DNA of 64,000 nucleotides from NCBI RefSeq assembly GCF_042477335.2, contig NC_091255.1, forward strand, positions 48,400,501-48,464,500. The letters are read 5' to 3'. Of the stretch, positions 1 to 10,100 are shown piece after piece (within the stretch, counting starts at the first letter, position 1; each line of letters begins with the position of its first letter). A program made the position numbers and the translations under genes. Origin of the DNA: Ovis canadensis. Taxonomy: Eukaryota > Chordata > Mammalia > Artiodactyla > Bovidae. The notes under the pieces are model-generated. The model was not told where the DNA came from and ran no database searches. It worked only from the letters and a program-made list of their open reading frames with translations.

Positions 1-155
1 GGGAGGATGTAGTCAGCCAGGCTCACACTGCGGGCCGTGAGCCACGGAGGCCAGCAGGTCTCTGGGGGTGGGGCAGGAAAGGGCCTGACAGCTACTAGAA
101 CAAGAGAAGAAATGGAAGGGATTTCAGTTAGACAGACTGTGGGGACAACTTGCTT

Positions 156-345
156 TTTTAAAAAATATAATTTTATTTATTTTAATTAGAGGCTAATTAC
201 TTTACAATATTGTATTGGTTTTGCTGTACATCAGTATGAATCCGCCACTGGTGTACACGTGTTCCCCATCCTGAACCCCTTCCCACCTCCCTCCCCATTC
301 CATCTCTCTGAGTCATCCCAGTGCACCAGCCCCGAGCATCCTGCG
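156..345 (-). mobile_element. Ruminant LINE-1 3'-end fragment
   Basis: The segment starts with an A/T-rich run, continues with the motif around GCTAATTACTTTACAATATT, and ends in a C-rich stretch with CCATCCTGAACCCCTTCCC. This is the reversed 3' end of the L1 family that recurs at 24870-25310 and, in the opposite direction, at 25380-25521. The family name is from recognition; the fragment may run on to about 375. Confidence 0.6.
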
Positions 346-711
346 ACATGCATCGAACCTGGACTGGCGATTCATTTCAACAACTTGGTTTTTGAGAGGT
401 GTGGGCTCCAGGAGTAGGGTGGGGTAGAAGCTCTTCCTTCAGGAAAGGCCATGGCTACCTGAGTCAGGAGGAGGTGGGGATAGAGGAGTGTGAGGGAACA
501 GAAAGGCCCAGAATGAGAGAGCCCAGTCAGAACCATAGAAGTCAGAAATCCTGGTTAGTTTTCTTAATTTTGTCCCCAGACAGCCTATCTGCCCCAACCC
601 CTGGAAACCTCCCGAGCACCCCCACCCCAAGATTTGCTATTTGTGGGGAGCTAGGAGATCCAATCTCTGCTCTCTTCTCAGCAGAGGGATGAGAAAGCTA
701 ACACTGTTACA

Positions 712-890
712 TGACTGTTAGCACCTACTATGTGCCAGGAACTTTGTATGCCTCTGATTTTCACTACAGTTGTGTAATTATTATCCCTATTTTATAAATG
801 GAGACACTGAGGAAGGAAAGAGAAGCTCTTTGCCCAAGGTCACACAGCTAGTAGGTGGGAGACGGGGATTCGAACTCCCAATCTGATGTG
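712..890 (-). repeat. MIR-type SINE
   Basis: It carries the reversed MIR pattern: ACTATGTGCCAGG, then a stretch reading as a reversed genomic balance of T-rich sequence, then AAGGTCACACAGCTAGTAGG and a diverged tRNA-like end. These are ancient mammalian SINEs; the copy is heavily diverged. Confidence 0.6.
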
Positions 891-2215
891 CTTTACTACA
901 CAATTCCCCATTTCCAGCTGAGCTCCTTGTATCTACAGGGGCATGGCCGGATTGACCCTTTTGCCTAGCAGAGTCAGTAGCAGAATACAGTAGCAGCAGG
1001 CATTTCACCTGGAACTTGCAGATAAAAAGAACATGCCTCCTGTCTGCCATTTACAAGATCCCCCACCCCTGACCCCGTGTGGATTTTCATGGTGCCTTTT
1101 ATATGCTAGTGGAAATTGAGCAAAGTGTATATTCTAAAGCCCCAGATCCCTCCTCTCATTATCCTGGGACTGAGTGTGTGTGGGCATCTCCCCAGAACGG
1201 GGAGCTCTCTCAGCATTCCTTCTCCCCGCCCCCCACCATTTCCCGCCTTGAGAGAACAGCAGGGTCAGTGAGTCTGTTAGCATCTGTCAGGGAGACCACC
1301 CTGATTTGGGAACTGAGATTCCAGTGCACTCAGGGATGAGTCCAGGGTCCCTTCACCTCCCAGTTGCTCAGGGAACTTCTCTAGGGGATAGGGACACTGC
1401 ATCTCCCCAAGAACTAAGAAACTTTTGACACCTACCCTCTGGAACATGCAGTCGTGGGTTGGGGGTTAGAGGGTATTGGAATGGCCTTTGGGCTACAGAA
1501 AAATCCCCCTCCCCTCTCCACTCCACTGAAGCCCAGAGAAGCTGGGGTTTCATCGGGGTTTTCCCCACACATGCCCAGGTCCTGGGAGATTGGGGGCAAG
1601 TTAGGGAGTTGGGGGAAGGAGGCAGGAGGGGCAGGCTGGCGGCTCTGAGCTTCTCCATGCAGCCCTCGGGGCCGGGTGCCTGGGCAGGAGGGGGGGCAGA
1701 GCAGCTGCTGGCGATTTATTAAGCAGTCACGGAAAAATTGGTTTATAAATTAACAGCTGTTTTAACTTTAGGGCCTCTTCTTCAGGGAATGGAAGCAGCC
1801 GACTGGACCGGGATTGGAGTGTGTGTGAGGCTGGTGGAGGGGGTGGGAGGCGGCAGGCTCCGGCAGCTGGCGTTCTTTGGGGGCAGCCTCAGCTGGCACC
1901 TCGGGGGGCACCAGGCAGTGGCCAGAGCAGGGGGTCTCCAGGTGCCCGGGCCGAGGCTGCCCCCGCTGTGGGCTGTCGGCTTGCTCATTCTTCTCATCAG
2001 CATCCCACCTGGGGGCGCCAGAGGGCACAGATACCGCTGTACTCATATCTGCCACCAGAGGGCAGCCTCCACACATTGATCTTTGCTTCCCACCCAGATC
2101 TGTCCAACCTGGGCTGAGAGAGAAACTGGGACCAATGTTGAGCAAGACAGAAGCCCAGTTCAGTGCATGTAAGAGTTCTACTCGCCCATCCTGAATGTAT
2201 TAAAGAGCAGTAAGA

Positions 2216-2400
2216 GTGGGAATGCTGGAGTCAGATGGTCTGCCTTTGAACCCAGGCTGTGGGCAGAAGCTCTGAGCCTCATTTCCCTCATCCGTAAAAT
2301 GGAGCGAATCTCCTGAGGATTAAATGAGCTAATGCATATAACAGGTCTAGCCCAGTGTCCACTACAGAGTAGTGCTCTCTATATGCCATGCGTTGCCAGT
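2216..2400 (+). repeat. MIR-type SINE
   Basis: The order of motifs is forward MIR: a gap-rich head with 'tttgaacccaggct', 'gagcctcatttccctcatc', 'gtaaaatgg', and 'gaggattaaatgagctaatg', ending near 'cccagtgtcc'. Divergence is high and the edges are approximate. Confidence 0.6.
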
Positions 2401-2562
2401 TTTATGACTTATGTGTTTATCTATTGATTCACTCCTCAAGCCATTGCCTCTACAGCATTTGTGCTGCTATATTCTGGGCATTATAGCAGGAAGGTGATGA
2501 TGCAAAGACGGATAGTGGGTAGGACATGTCTCCAAATAGTGTGCTAAGAGTTAAGATACACC

Positions 2563-2760
2563 CAGTGAAGGGGGGAGGGGAGATTGACTTGGATAGGCCA
2601 AAAGAGAACATTTGAGGGTGATGAAAATGTTCTGTATCTATGTTGCTAGTGGTCATGTGTTGAATAAAATTTTAAAAAACTCATAGAAATGTATTTTTAA
2701 TTTACATTTTACTGATCCATTCTATAGTATATAAACTGTAATTCAATAGTTTTTTTAAAA
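2563..2760 (+). repeat. Possible L1M-type 3' fragment
   Basis: The segment has the layout of an old L1 3' tail: 'gatgaaaatgttctgtatc', a 'gttgctagtggtcatgtgt' block, 'aaactcatagaaatgtat' and an A/T-rich end 'gtatataaactgtaattcaa'. Assignment is by resemblance only and it could belong to another old mammalian repeat. Confidence 0.4.
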
Positions 2761-3228
2761 AGCACTCAATGTGAATTTATTGAATGGGCCAAGGGTTGGA
2801 TGATGGATGAATGAATGAGTGTGTCAGTGAATGCTCAGATGATTGCCACCTGTCTTGGTGTCACCAGTGTCCCTACTGCGAGTGCCCTTGCTCTATCCTC
2901 TCGGTGTCCAGGGGTTTTCTCAGAGGCGGGTCTTGGAGTCCCCAACATCCTCTTCCCCCTCCCCATTACCAGCAGTGGCAGGGAAAGATGCCCCAGTGTG
3001 CCCTGCTAACGCTCCCTGGCTTCTCTAAGATTGCTTCCCAGGACTTCGGGGGACCTCCTTTCCAGCTGCCACATGTCAACCCAGCCAGCTAAACTCAATT
3101 CCGTGGTGCCAAGGTCAGGAGTGTGATGTCCAGCCACCGACCCGCAATGCCAACAGCTCGGCAGCCCAAACCCTGGTCAACCCTGCCACCTGCTGGCCAT
3201 TTCCGGAACTGCATCCATAGCGCTCTTG

Positions 3229-3437
3229 AGAAAGTGTTAGTCGCTCAATTGTGTCCTACTCTTTGCGACCCCACGGACTGTATCCGGCCAGGCTGCTCTG
3301 TCCATGGGGATTCTCCAGGCAAGAATACTGGAGTGGGTAGCCATTCCCTTCTGCAGGGGATCTTCCTGACCCAGGGATTGAACCCGGGTCTCCTGCGTTG
3401 CAGGCAGACTCTCTACCATCTGAGCCATCAGAGAAAC
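3229..3437 (-). mobile_element. Bov-tA SINE
   Basis: Reverse-oriented copy. It begins with the GAAAGTGTTAGTCGCTCA tail, runs through 'tttgcgaccccacggactg' and 'caggcaagaatactggagtg', and ends with the reversed tRNA-Glu-derived head ('ccagggattgaacccgggtc', 'ctgagccatcagagaaa'). Head and tail are both present, so it looks nearly full length. It is followed directly by a MIR-like element (about 3455-3625). Confidence 0.88.
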
Positions 3438-3454
3438 CCTCTAGAGAAGCTGGA

Positions 3455-3625
3455 ACCTTTACTGAATACTGACCAGGAGCCCTGCATTGGGCTGGGGACT
3501 GTATTAATTTTATATTTTTGAATCGTCACAGGTACCATGTGAGGTAGGTTTGGGGGCAGGAGGAAACAGGCACAGTGAGGCTAAGACATTTATTGTCTAA
3601 AATCACACAGTACCCAGGTCTGTCC
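3455..3625 (-). repeat. MIR-type SINE
   Basis: Reversed MIR layout: 'tttactgaatactgaccagg', 'gcattgggctggggactgta', 'gaggaaacaggcacagtgag', and 'aatcacacagtacccagg'. It sits immediately beside the Bov-tA copy. Confidence 0.5.
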
Positions 3626-4384
3626 AATTCCGCAGTTTATGTTCTGTCCACGAGACTGTATCTTGCCTGGGAGAAGGGAGGGAATATTCACGATTGGCCA
3701 CTCTCCCTACCTCCCCAGAAGACAGCAAAGGCTTCAGGCTTCCAGAGAAGGTGAATGTAGTGCCTTCTGTATGCCGGGCGCTGTGGCAGGCAACAGGCAA
3801 TGATGTGAGAGAAATGGTGAGCTCAAAATAGTGTGATCAGACCTGCTCTGTACATTAACAGACACCCTATGACAAGCTTTTTTGGTTAGTCCAAGCAGAA
3901 AGACCCATTGTTTAATTGGAGTTAAGTCAAACAAGGTCTTGAATTTGTTCCTTGGACCCAACTGCCTGTGCTTCTAACTCAAGAATAATAACCAAGGAGT
4001 GGCACGTTATTTTTACATCTTATTTGCATATGATTAATTCTAAGAGAGAATGGAGGTCACCCTGGCCCCTAGCTTCTCAGCTGCTCTGGGATATGCCTGA
4101 CCCTGGCCACCTCTCCCAGCCCCAGCTGGACTCCCCCATCCTCACAACACCCTCCCCACTCCTTGCCCCTGCCCACACTTCCCTCAGCCCCCAGAAGTCC
4201 CTGTCCCTTCCTCCTCTGTCACCCACGCAGCCCCAGCCACCTGGCCGCCCACCTGAAAAACTTTTCCCCAAGTTCTTGAGAAGTCGCGTAGGATCCAGGA
4301 GAGAAAAATCAAAGTAATAAAACCTCATTTAATTCCTAACGGAGGGCAGAGCTGTGAGCTGCAATTATCTTAATGCGGAGCTAT

Positions 4385-4580
4385 TTTTACTCTCTCCATC
4401 TCTGTCTCCTGCCTCTCTCTGTCGTGAGGCTTCCTCTCTCTCCCTTTGTCTCTCCATCTCTCACATGTGTTTTCTCGCTCTTTCTTTTCCACACTTCCTA
4501 CCTCCCCCTCCTCTCTCTCTCTCACCTCCTGTCTCTGCCTTCCTTCCTTCTCCTTTCTGTCTGTTCCTTGTGCCTGTACC
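4385..4580 (+). repeat. Polypyrimidine (CT)-rich low-complexity tract
   Basis: About 200 bases composed mainly of C and T, with many CTCTCT and CCTTCC runs and only scattered purines. No gene signal is seen. It is an imperfect tract, not a clean microsatellite. Confidence 0.8.
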
Positions 4581-6084
4581 CCTGTGAGCCAAGTTCCCCC
4601 ATCCCGCTTGACCCCAGGGTTTAGCAGCCAGAGCTGTAGGTGCCTGGGTAAATGTTGGAAGAAACAGCAAAGACCCCCTCTTTCAGGGTTACCCAGGAGA
4701 GGAGAGTCTCCCTTCCAGCTGCCCCAGCCTGGGTCTAGGGAACTTTTCCTGATTCAGGGCCACCCAGAACTCCAATCCTTTCGGCAGAACCTCTGTCAAC
4801 AGGCCCTCCCTGGCCAAAGGAGCCTCATCAACCGTGGTCCCAAAGGCCCTCTCAGCTCCAATGGGCCCTGAGGTTCCCCTGGGAGTGATGACTCCCTCTC
4901 CTTGTCCCCTCATTAACTGTCCAGCTGTCTTCTGTCCCCCTCACCCTACACTGGACCTTCCTACCTGCCTAGCACTGGAAACCACAGACCTCTCAGCCTT
5001 CTCTCCTAGTGGCCACACAGGTTACTGCCTGGGCCGTGCCTTTCCTGTGCCCCTTCTGACCCTCGTGACCTCCTCATTTGCCTCCCAGGGCACTGCCAAA
5101 TTGGTGTTTACTACCTCCCACCACAACCCTCTGACAGAGGGGTCTGGGCCAAGCCAGGGACTGCCAGGGAGGCAACACCCCAGGGCTAGGGACCTGGCAT
5201 CTGGCTGTTTCCCCACAAGCATAGAAGTCAACAAACACAGCAGGACTTGGGCCAGGCCTGAGGGTGGGGGAGCAGTGCGCCCCGCGGCCAGGCCTCCCAG
5301 CACCCATGGGCAAAGCTCTGTGTTCCCGTTCCCTCGCCTCATCCCCAGGGTAGGCGCTGACTCTGGGGTGTTGCACCGTGCCCCTGACCCCACTTTCACA
5401 AGACTCCACTGGCCTTTTGCTTCCTTCTCGCTCTGCCAAGGGCCCAGCATGCTTGGCCTGGGAGTGTAAAAGTTGCTGGCTGGGGGAGGGGGGCTCCTGA
5501 TTGTTCCAGGCCTAAGTGTGACCAGGAGAGGAGAGAGCCAAGGCAAACAGAGTCCCAGGAAGACACACACGTACAAGTCTACACACACACACCCGCTCAG
5601 AGCGGCATTCAGACCCTCGCCCCCAGGCCCAAAGAAGAGGGAAACACTGGTTCCTGCAAAGGCATCCAGCACCAGACGATAAATAAACAGGGACACTCCA
5701 AACGACAGGGCCATCTCCTCCCCTTTCCCCCCTTCAGAGCACATGCAAACACCTCTGCAGAGAGAGAGGCTCACACCTCTGAAATGAGCACACACACACC
5801 TCTCCCCCTTGCTTTATTCCTGCACCAAACTCACACGTGATGGCACGTGTACACCCCAACTCCCCCAACTCTATCCCCCTGAGCTGGCTCTGTCTCCCCC
5901 ACATCATATCTGGGGAGAACAGGCAGGAGACACGTGGATCCAGGGTACCTCACAGCATGGACACATTCCCCTGCCCCCACGAGAGCCCTCCCAGGATCAC
6001 AACCTTACCCCCCTCTACTCTTCAGGCTGGACCTGTGCAGAGGGTACTCCCACCCCCCTTGCGAGCTGGCACAGCCTGCCCATC

Positions 6085-6270
6085 ACCTTGACAGCCTCTG
6101 ACATCCTCCCCCACTCTGCCCCCTCCCCCGTGCACACACGGTCTTCCCACACCCTGCCACTCACACCTGCATCCTTGACACTCTGACACACTTACTCACA
6201 TAGACTCTCTCACCACACAGACCGCCCCCCCCCCCCCCACCACACACACACACTCCCCAGCTTTAGGCAC
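6085..6270 (+). repeat. C-rich and CA-rich low-complexity segment
   Basis: The segment is dominated by CACAC and CCCC runs, including a stretch of more than 15 C residues near 6222-6238 followed by a short (CA)n near 6240-6252. It lies about 0.5 kb upstream of the PPP1R1B promoter region. Confidence 0.8.
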
Positions 6271-6589
6271 CAAGGGCCTTTGGCACTCACTTTCACACAC
6301 TCCCTGCCATGATGACTGACATGTGTCCTCCCACGCACACCCCGCTCCTTCACGCTCACTCGCTTTTTAGGATACCCCCCTTCACAGCGTGACACGCTGG
6401 TGCTATTCTCTCCACGACCTCACAGCCTCCCCATGAAACTCCAAGCACCCAGGCCAGGAAGGGGTTAAAGTCAGAGTCCCAGGTCCCCGCGGCCCCTCTC
6501 CCCTCGGGCTCCCCCCATTATCCTCCCTGCTGGACTCCATCAATAATGCAGCTTCAAGTTCTGGGGAGTCGGCAGGGGGCCCCCAGGCC

Positions 6590-7118
6590 GCTCCCGCGGT
6601 CCCGGCTCGCACTCCCCGCCCTCCTCCCGGCCGAGAACACGCTCCTCGGCGCTCATTGGCCACTGTCTCCTGAGCCCTCCCACCAAGCGCCCGGGCGCCA
6701 GTCCCAGGCCGAGGGGGCGGGCTGGGGACCCCAAGGCTGGGGCCGGAGGGCGAGACCCGGAGAGACGGAGCGAGGCAGAGACGGAGGGAGACTCGCGGAG
6801 AGGGAGCAAGGGAGATAGAGGAAGGTTGGAGAGGCACAGAGAGAGCGAGGGAAGGAGGGACAGAGACCAGCCCCGCGAGCCCGAGGCGCGGGCGCCGGGG
6901 GACCGAGGCTCCCAGGAGCCCCAGAGCCGCGAGCCGGCGGCCGCCCCCCACCCCCGCGCGCCCTCCCCTCGCCGGCGCGGTATCTTTATCTGTGCGTGCA
7001 CAGCCCTCCAGCTCCTCTCTGCCACACTCAACCCGCTGCCGCCGCGGCGCCCGGAGCAGCGCCGGGGAGCGGAGCCGGGATCGCAGCCCGAGACCCCACG
7101 ACGCGCGCCCCGCCCGCC
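6590..7118 (+). promoter_or_regulatory. PPP1R1B: PPP1R1B CpG-rich promoter and 5' UTR region
   Basis: The 500 bases before the start codon are CpG-rich. They hold an inverted CCAAT box (ATTGG, 6655-6659), a GC box near 6713-6723, and from about 6752 to 6870 a strongly purine-rich tract on the sense strand (GAGACGGAG-type repeats). No TATA box is obvious. Near 6982 the sequence TATCTTTATCTG carries two GATA cores on the - strand. The exact transcription start is not determinable; the purine-rich tract is probably 5' UTR. Confidence 0.65.
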
Positions 7119-10100
7119 ATGGACCCCAAAGACCGCAAGAAGATCCAGTTCTCCGTGCCCGCGCCCCCCAGCCAGCTCGACCCCCGCCAGGTGGAGATGG
7201 TAAGGGGGCTGCGCCCCACCCCTGGCAGCGCCCCCCTACCCTAACCCCCTCTCCCCGACTCCTCTGCGCTCCGGGATCGGAACTGGCCTGGGAGACGCGG
7301 GCCCCCGGCCCGCCTCTGACGGCGCGAGGGCGCGGGGCAGCGCGTGAAGTTCGCCGGAGACTCCTGTAACTTTTTCCCGGGGCCTCGCACCTGATCCCGG
7401 GGCTGGGGAATCCCTGGCGGCCCTGGAGGGGGAGGACTGTCCTCTGGACCCTGCAGTGTCCTCCTTCCCTGGGGTCCCCCGGGGACCACTGGTGTGACAA
7501 ACATGGCCCCCTGACCCGTTACACAGAGCGGGCCTGCGCCCGCCTGCCGCGCGCTCTGGCCATCTCTCTAGTCCCACCCTGCACACCTGGGCTGGGATCA
7601 CCCGAGCTTTGTCCTGACCTCTAGATAAAGCCACAACATAGGCGGGGCGGGGGGTGCGGGTGGAGAGGGAAATGATGACCAGTCATCCCAGAAGCCAGAA
7701 GTCCTCACACAGACATCTGAGTCCTCTGGACAGCCTTCCTGGGCACTGGGTACCAGAGGCCTCCAAAGGTGGGCATGAGATGTGGGGCGTGATGGGGAAA
7801 GAGACATGAGTTTTTTGCGGGCGCCTCCCCTCTTCCACTTAGCCATTCACTTGTTGCTGTTGTTGAGAAGCAGCTGGCACCCAACAGAGCAGTGGATGGG
7901 GGGCAGGGGCATGTCGTGTTGCAGAGAGACCGCGTGGAGAGGGGGTGGGCCTGGGCTACCGGTTTGATCCCCAGCCCAAGCAGCTTTTGATCTGGAGGGC
8001 AGTGTTGGGAGATTGGCAGGGGGAGGTGGCAGTTTCAGTTTAATTCACCTGGTTCTCTTTGTGCATTTCCCTGGAGCTCAAAGAGGACCTAATTAACTGA
8101 CTGTTGATCTGATTGCCAAGCTAGGGGGAAGGGTGGGGGAGTTACTGGGAGTACTCAGTGCCCCCCCCCTCCACTGTTCAGCTTGGCTCATGTACCAAGG
8201 AGGGCGACTTTGGAGGTTTTATGAGGACTGGGTGAAGAGTTCCACAGCCTGAGTGATACTGCTAGAGGGGCCCAGACCCAGGCCCAGGGCAGTCCGGGGC
8301 TCAGGCGCACACCTGAGCCTCAGAGTGAGGTTGGAGGTGCCTGCTGTTCAGGCTCAGCCTCCCTCTGCAGCTTGGTCTGGTTTCTTTGGAGCCCTTGAGG
8401 CGACCTTAGGTGGGCAGGGCCACGTGAATGCCATCTTCCACAGTCAGCATCGGGTCCTGAGGTCTGATGTCTTCATAACGGGGAGAGGGAGGGCCATGGC
8501 AGGGGACGATATGAAGGGAGGTGGATCTGGAGTAGCCATGGAGAGAGATGGGCACTGGCTGGCAGCCACTGGTGGGCTTTTCTTGCTCTTCTCTGCCTTG
8601 GCATGCTGTGTGGCTTTGAGCTCTTTGCGGAAAGTCTCTGAGCCTTGGGTTTTCACCTCAGTAAAACGAGGGGGTTCGGTGAGCTCTGGAGTCCCTTTCA
8701 GCTCTGACAGTCTTTGATTCAAAGGCTCCCTGGGGACTCCAAAGCACAGTTTGTTCCCTGCTGCCGGGGTGGGGGTGGGGAGCGGGCTGCAAGGGTCTGT
8801 CCTGCCCTCCCTTCTCCCGTCTCTGTCTCCTTAGATCCGGCGCAGGAGACCAACGCCTGCCATGCTGTTCCGGCTCTCAGAGCACTCCTCACCAGGTGGG
8901 CCCCTTCCCTGCCCCCCAGTCCTGGCCCCACCCTAACTGTGATGCCTTCTGGGGGCCCCTGCCAAAGTCCCTTGAGTAGGAGACTGAATGGAGAATGGGG
9001 GGTTAAGGTTCAGGAGCCCAACTCCACTGGGCTCATTTATTGACCAGGCACCTCCCAACACTAGGAAGGAAAGGGCCCAGAGACTGACTGAATTTGGGGG
9101 AAAATACCAATAATTCGGATTCTTTCTCTCTTCTTTTTCCTGGCTCGGTCACCGGTGGCCTCCCTCAGAGGAGGAGGCCTCACCCCACCAGGTGAGTTTC
9201 CAGGGGCAGCTGGAAGGAGGGCCGCCAGGCCCTTTGTGATGGGATGGAGGGGATTACTTCCCAGCTAGCTCACGGTGCCACCCAGGAAGACATTAGCATA
9301 TCAACTGGCACCTTGGTGAGAACGCCTGGTGCCAGGATGCAGATCTCCACCCCTTGTCTTTGCTCTGCTCAGACTCAGGCTGGGCCTCCAGAATCCAGGG
9401 TCCCAGCCTGGCTCAGGCTATGGTGCCACCAGGCGGCCTCAGCCTGGGTGGGAGCAGCGCCGGACCTAGAGCCAAGGCTGGACCAGTCAACGCAGCTGCC
9501 CTGGGCAGCTGGCGGGGTCGGGGGGAATGGAGTGGAGGGAGGGTTACAGGAAGGGTCTCTGTGAGCCCATTTAACCTGGCACTTCCCCGGCAGAGAGCCT
9601 CAGGAGAGGGGCACCACCTCAAGTCGAAGAGACCCAATCCCTGTGCCTACACACCCCCCTCGCTGAAAGGTACTCCCCCAACCCATGGTCTGCCTGTCCC
9701 CTTGACCCCTGGAACTGGGCTGACATTGGGTGTGCAGGGCGGGGTGGGGGGAGCACTGAGCTTTTGTTGATGGGGAGGGATTGTCCTGTGCACCCACCCC
9801 AACCCCTACTAGAGACCAATTCTTTCTTAATGTGGCCTTGGAAAAACAAGGCGCCCCGAGGCTGAAAAGGGTGGTGTGGGTCTGAAAATCAGGTTTCGGG
9901 GTTGAAAGAAAAGAGGTGCCCAACAAGTAGGCCTCGAGATAGAGACTCAGCTCTCTGCCACCTTTGCAAGCATGCGCTGAACCACCTCCACCGCCTCCCC
10001 GCTCCTAGGGCACCTTCTTTGGGTCACACCCCTTGCTCTCCCTTCCCGTTCCCAGGCCTTTTGCACAGGTCTGCACACCAATGCTTCTTCTGTTCCTGCT

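Larger units (their letters stand above)
1..6590. other. Intergenic region upstream of PPP1R1B
   Basis: No coding exon is recognisable here. The stretch holds a ruminant L1 3' end (156-345), MIR-like SINEs (about 712-890, 2216-2400 and 3455-3625), a possible L1M-type 3' fragment (about 2563-2760), a Bov-tA SINE (3229-3437), a long pyrimidine-rich tract (4385-4580) and a C/CA-rich low-complexity segment (6085-6270). Open frames between 4800 and 6200 have no family signature and alternate on both strands, as expected of GC-rich noncoding DNA. In human the next gene to the left is NEUROD2; none of it is visible here. Confidence 0.75.

Noticed and set aside
5022-5795. 257-residue open frame on the - strand upstream of PPP1R1B
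   Set aside because: No splice structure or family match, and there is an overlapping frame of similar length on the other strand. Looks like chance in GC-rich DNA.
6403-7500. 365-residue open frame on the - strand across PPP1R1B exon 1
   Set aside because: It is antisense to the first exon and promoter, in a CpG island where stops are rare. The protein is arginine-, glycine- and proline-rich with no family signature.
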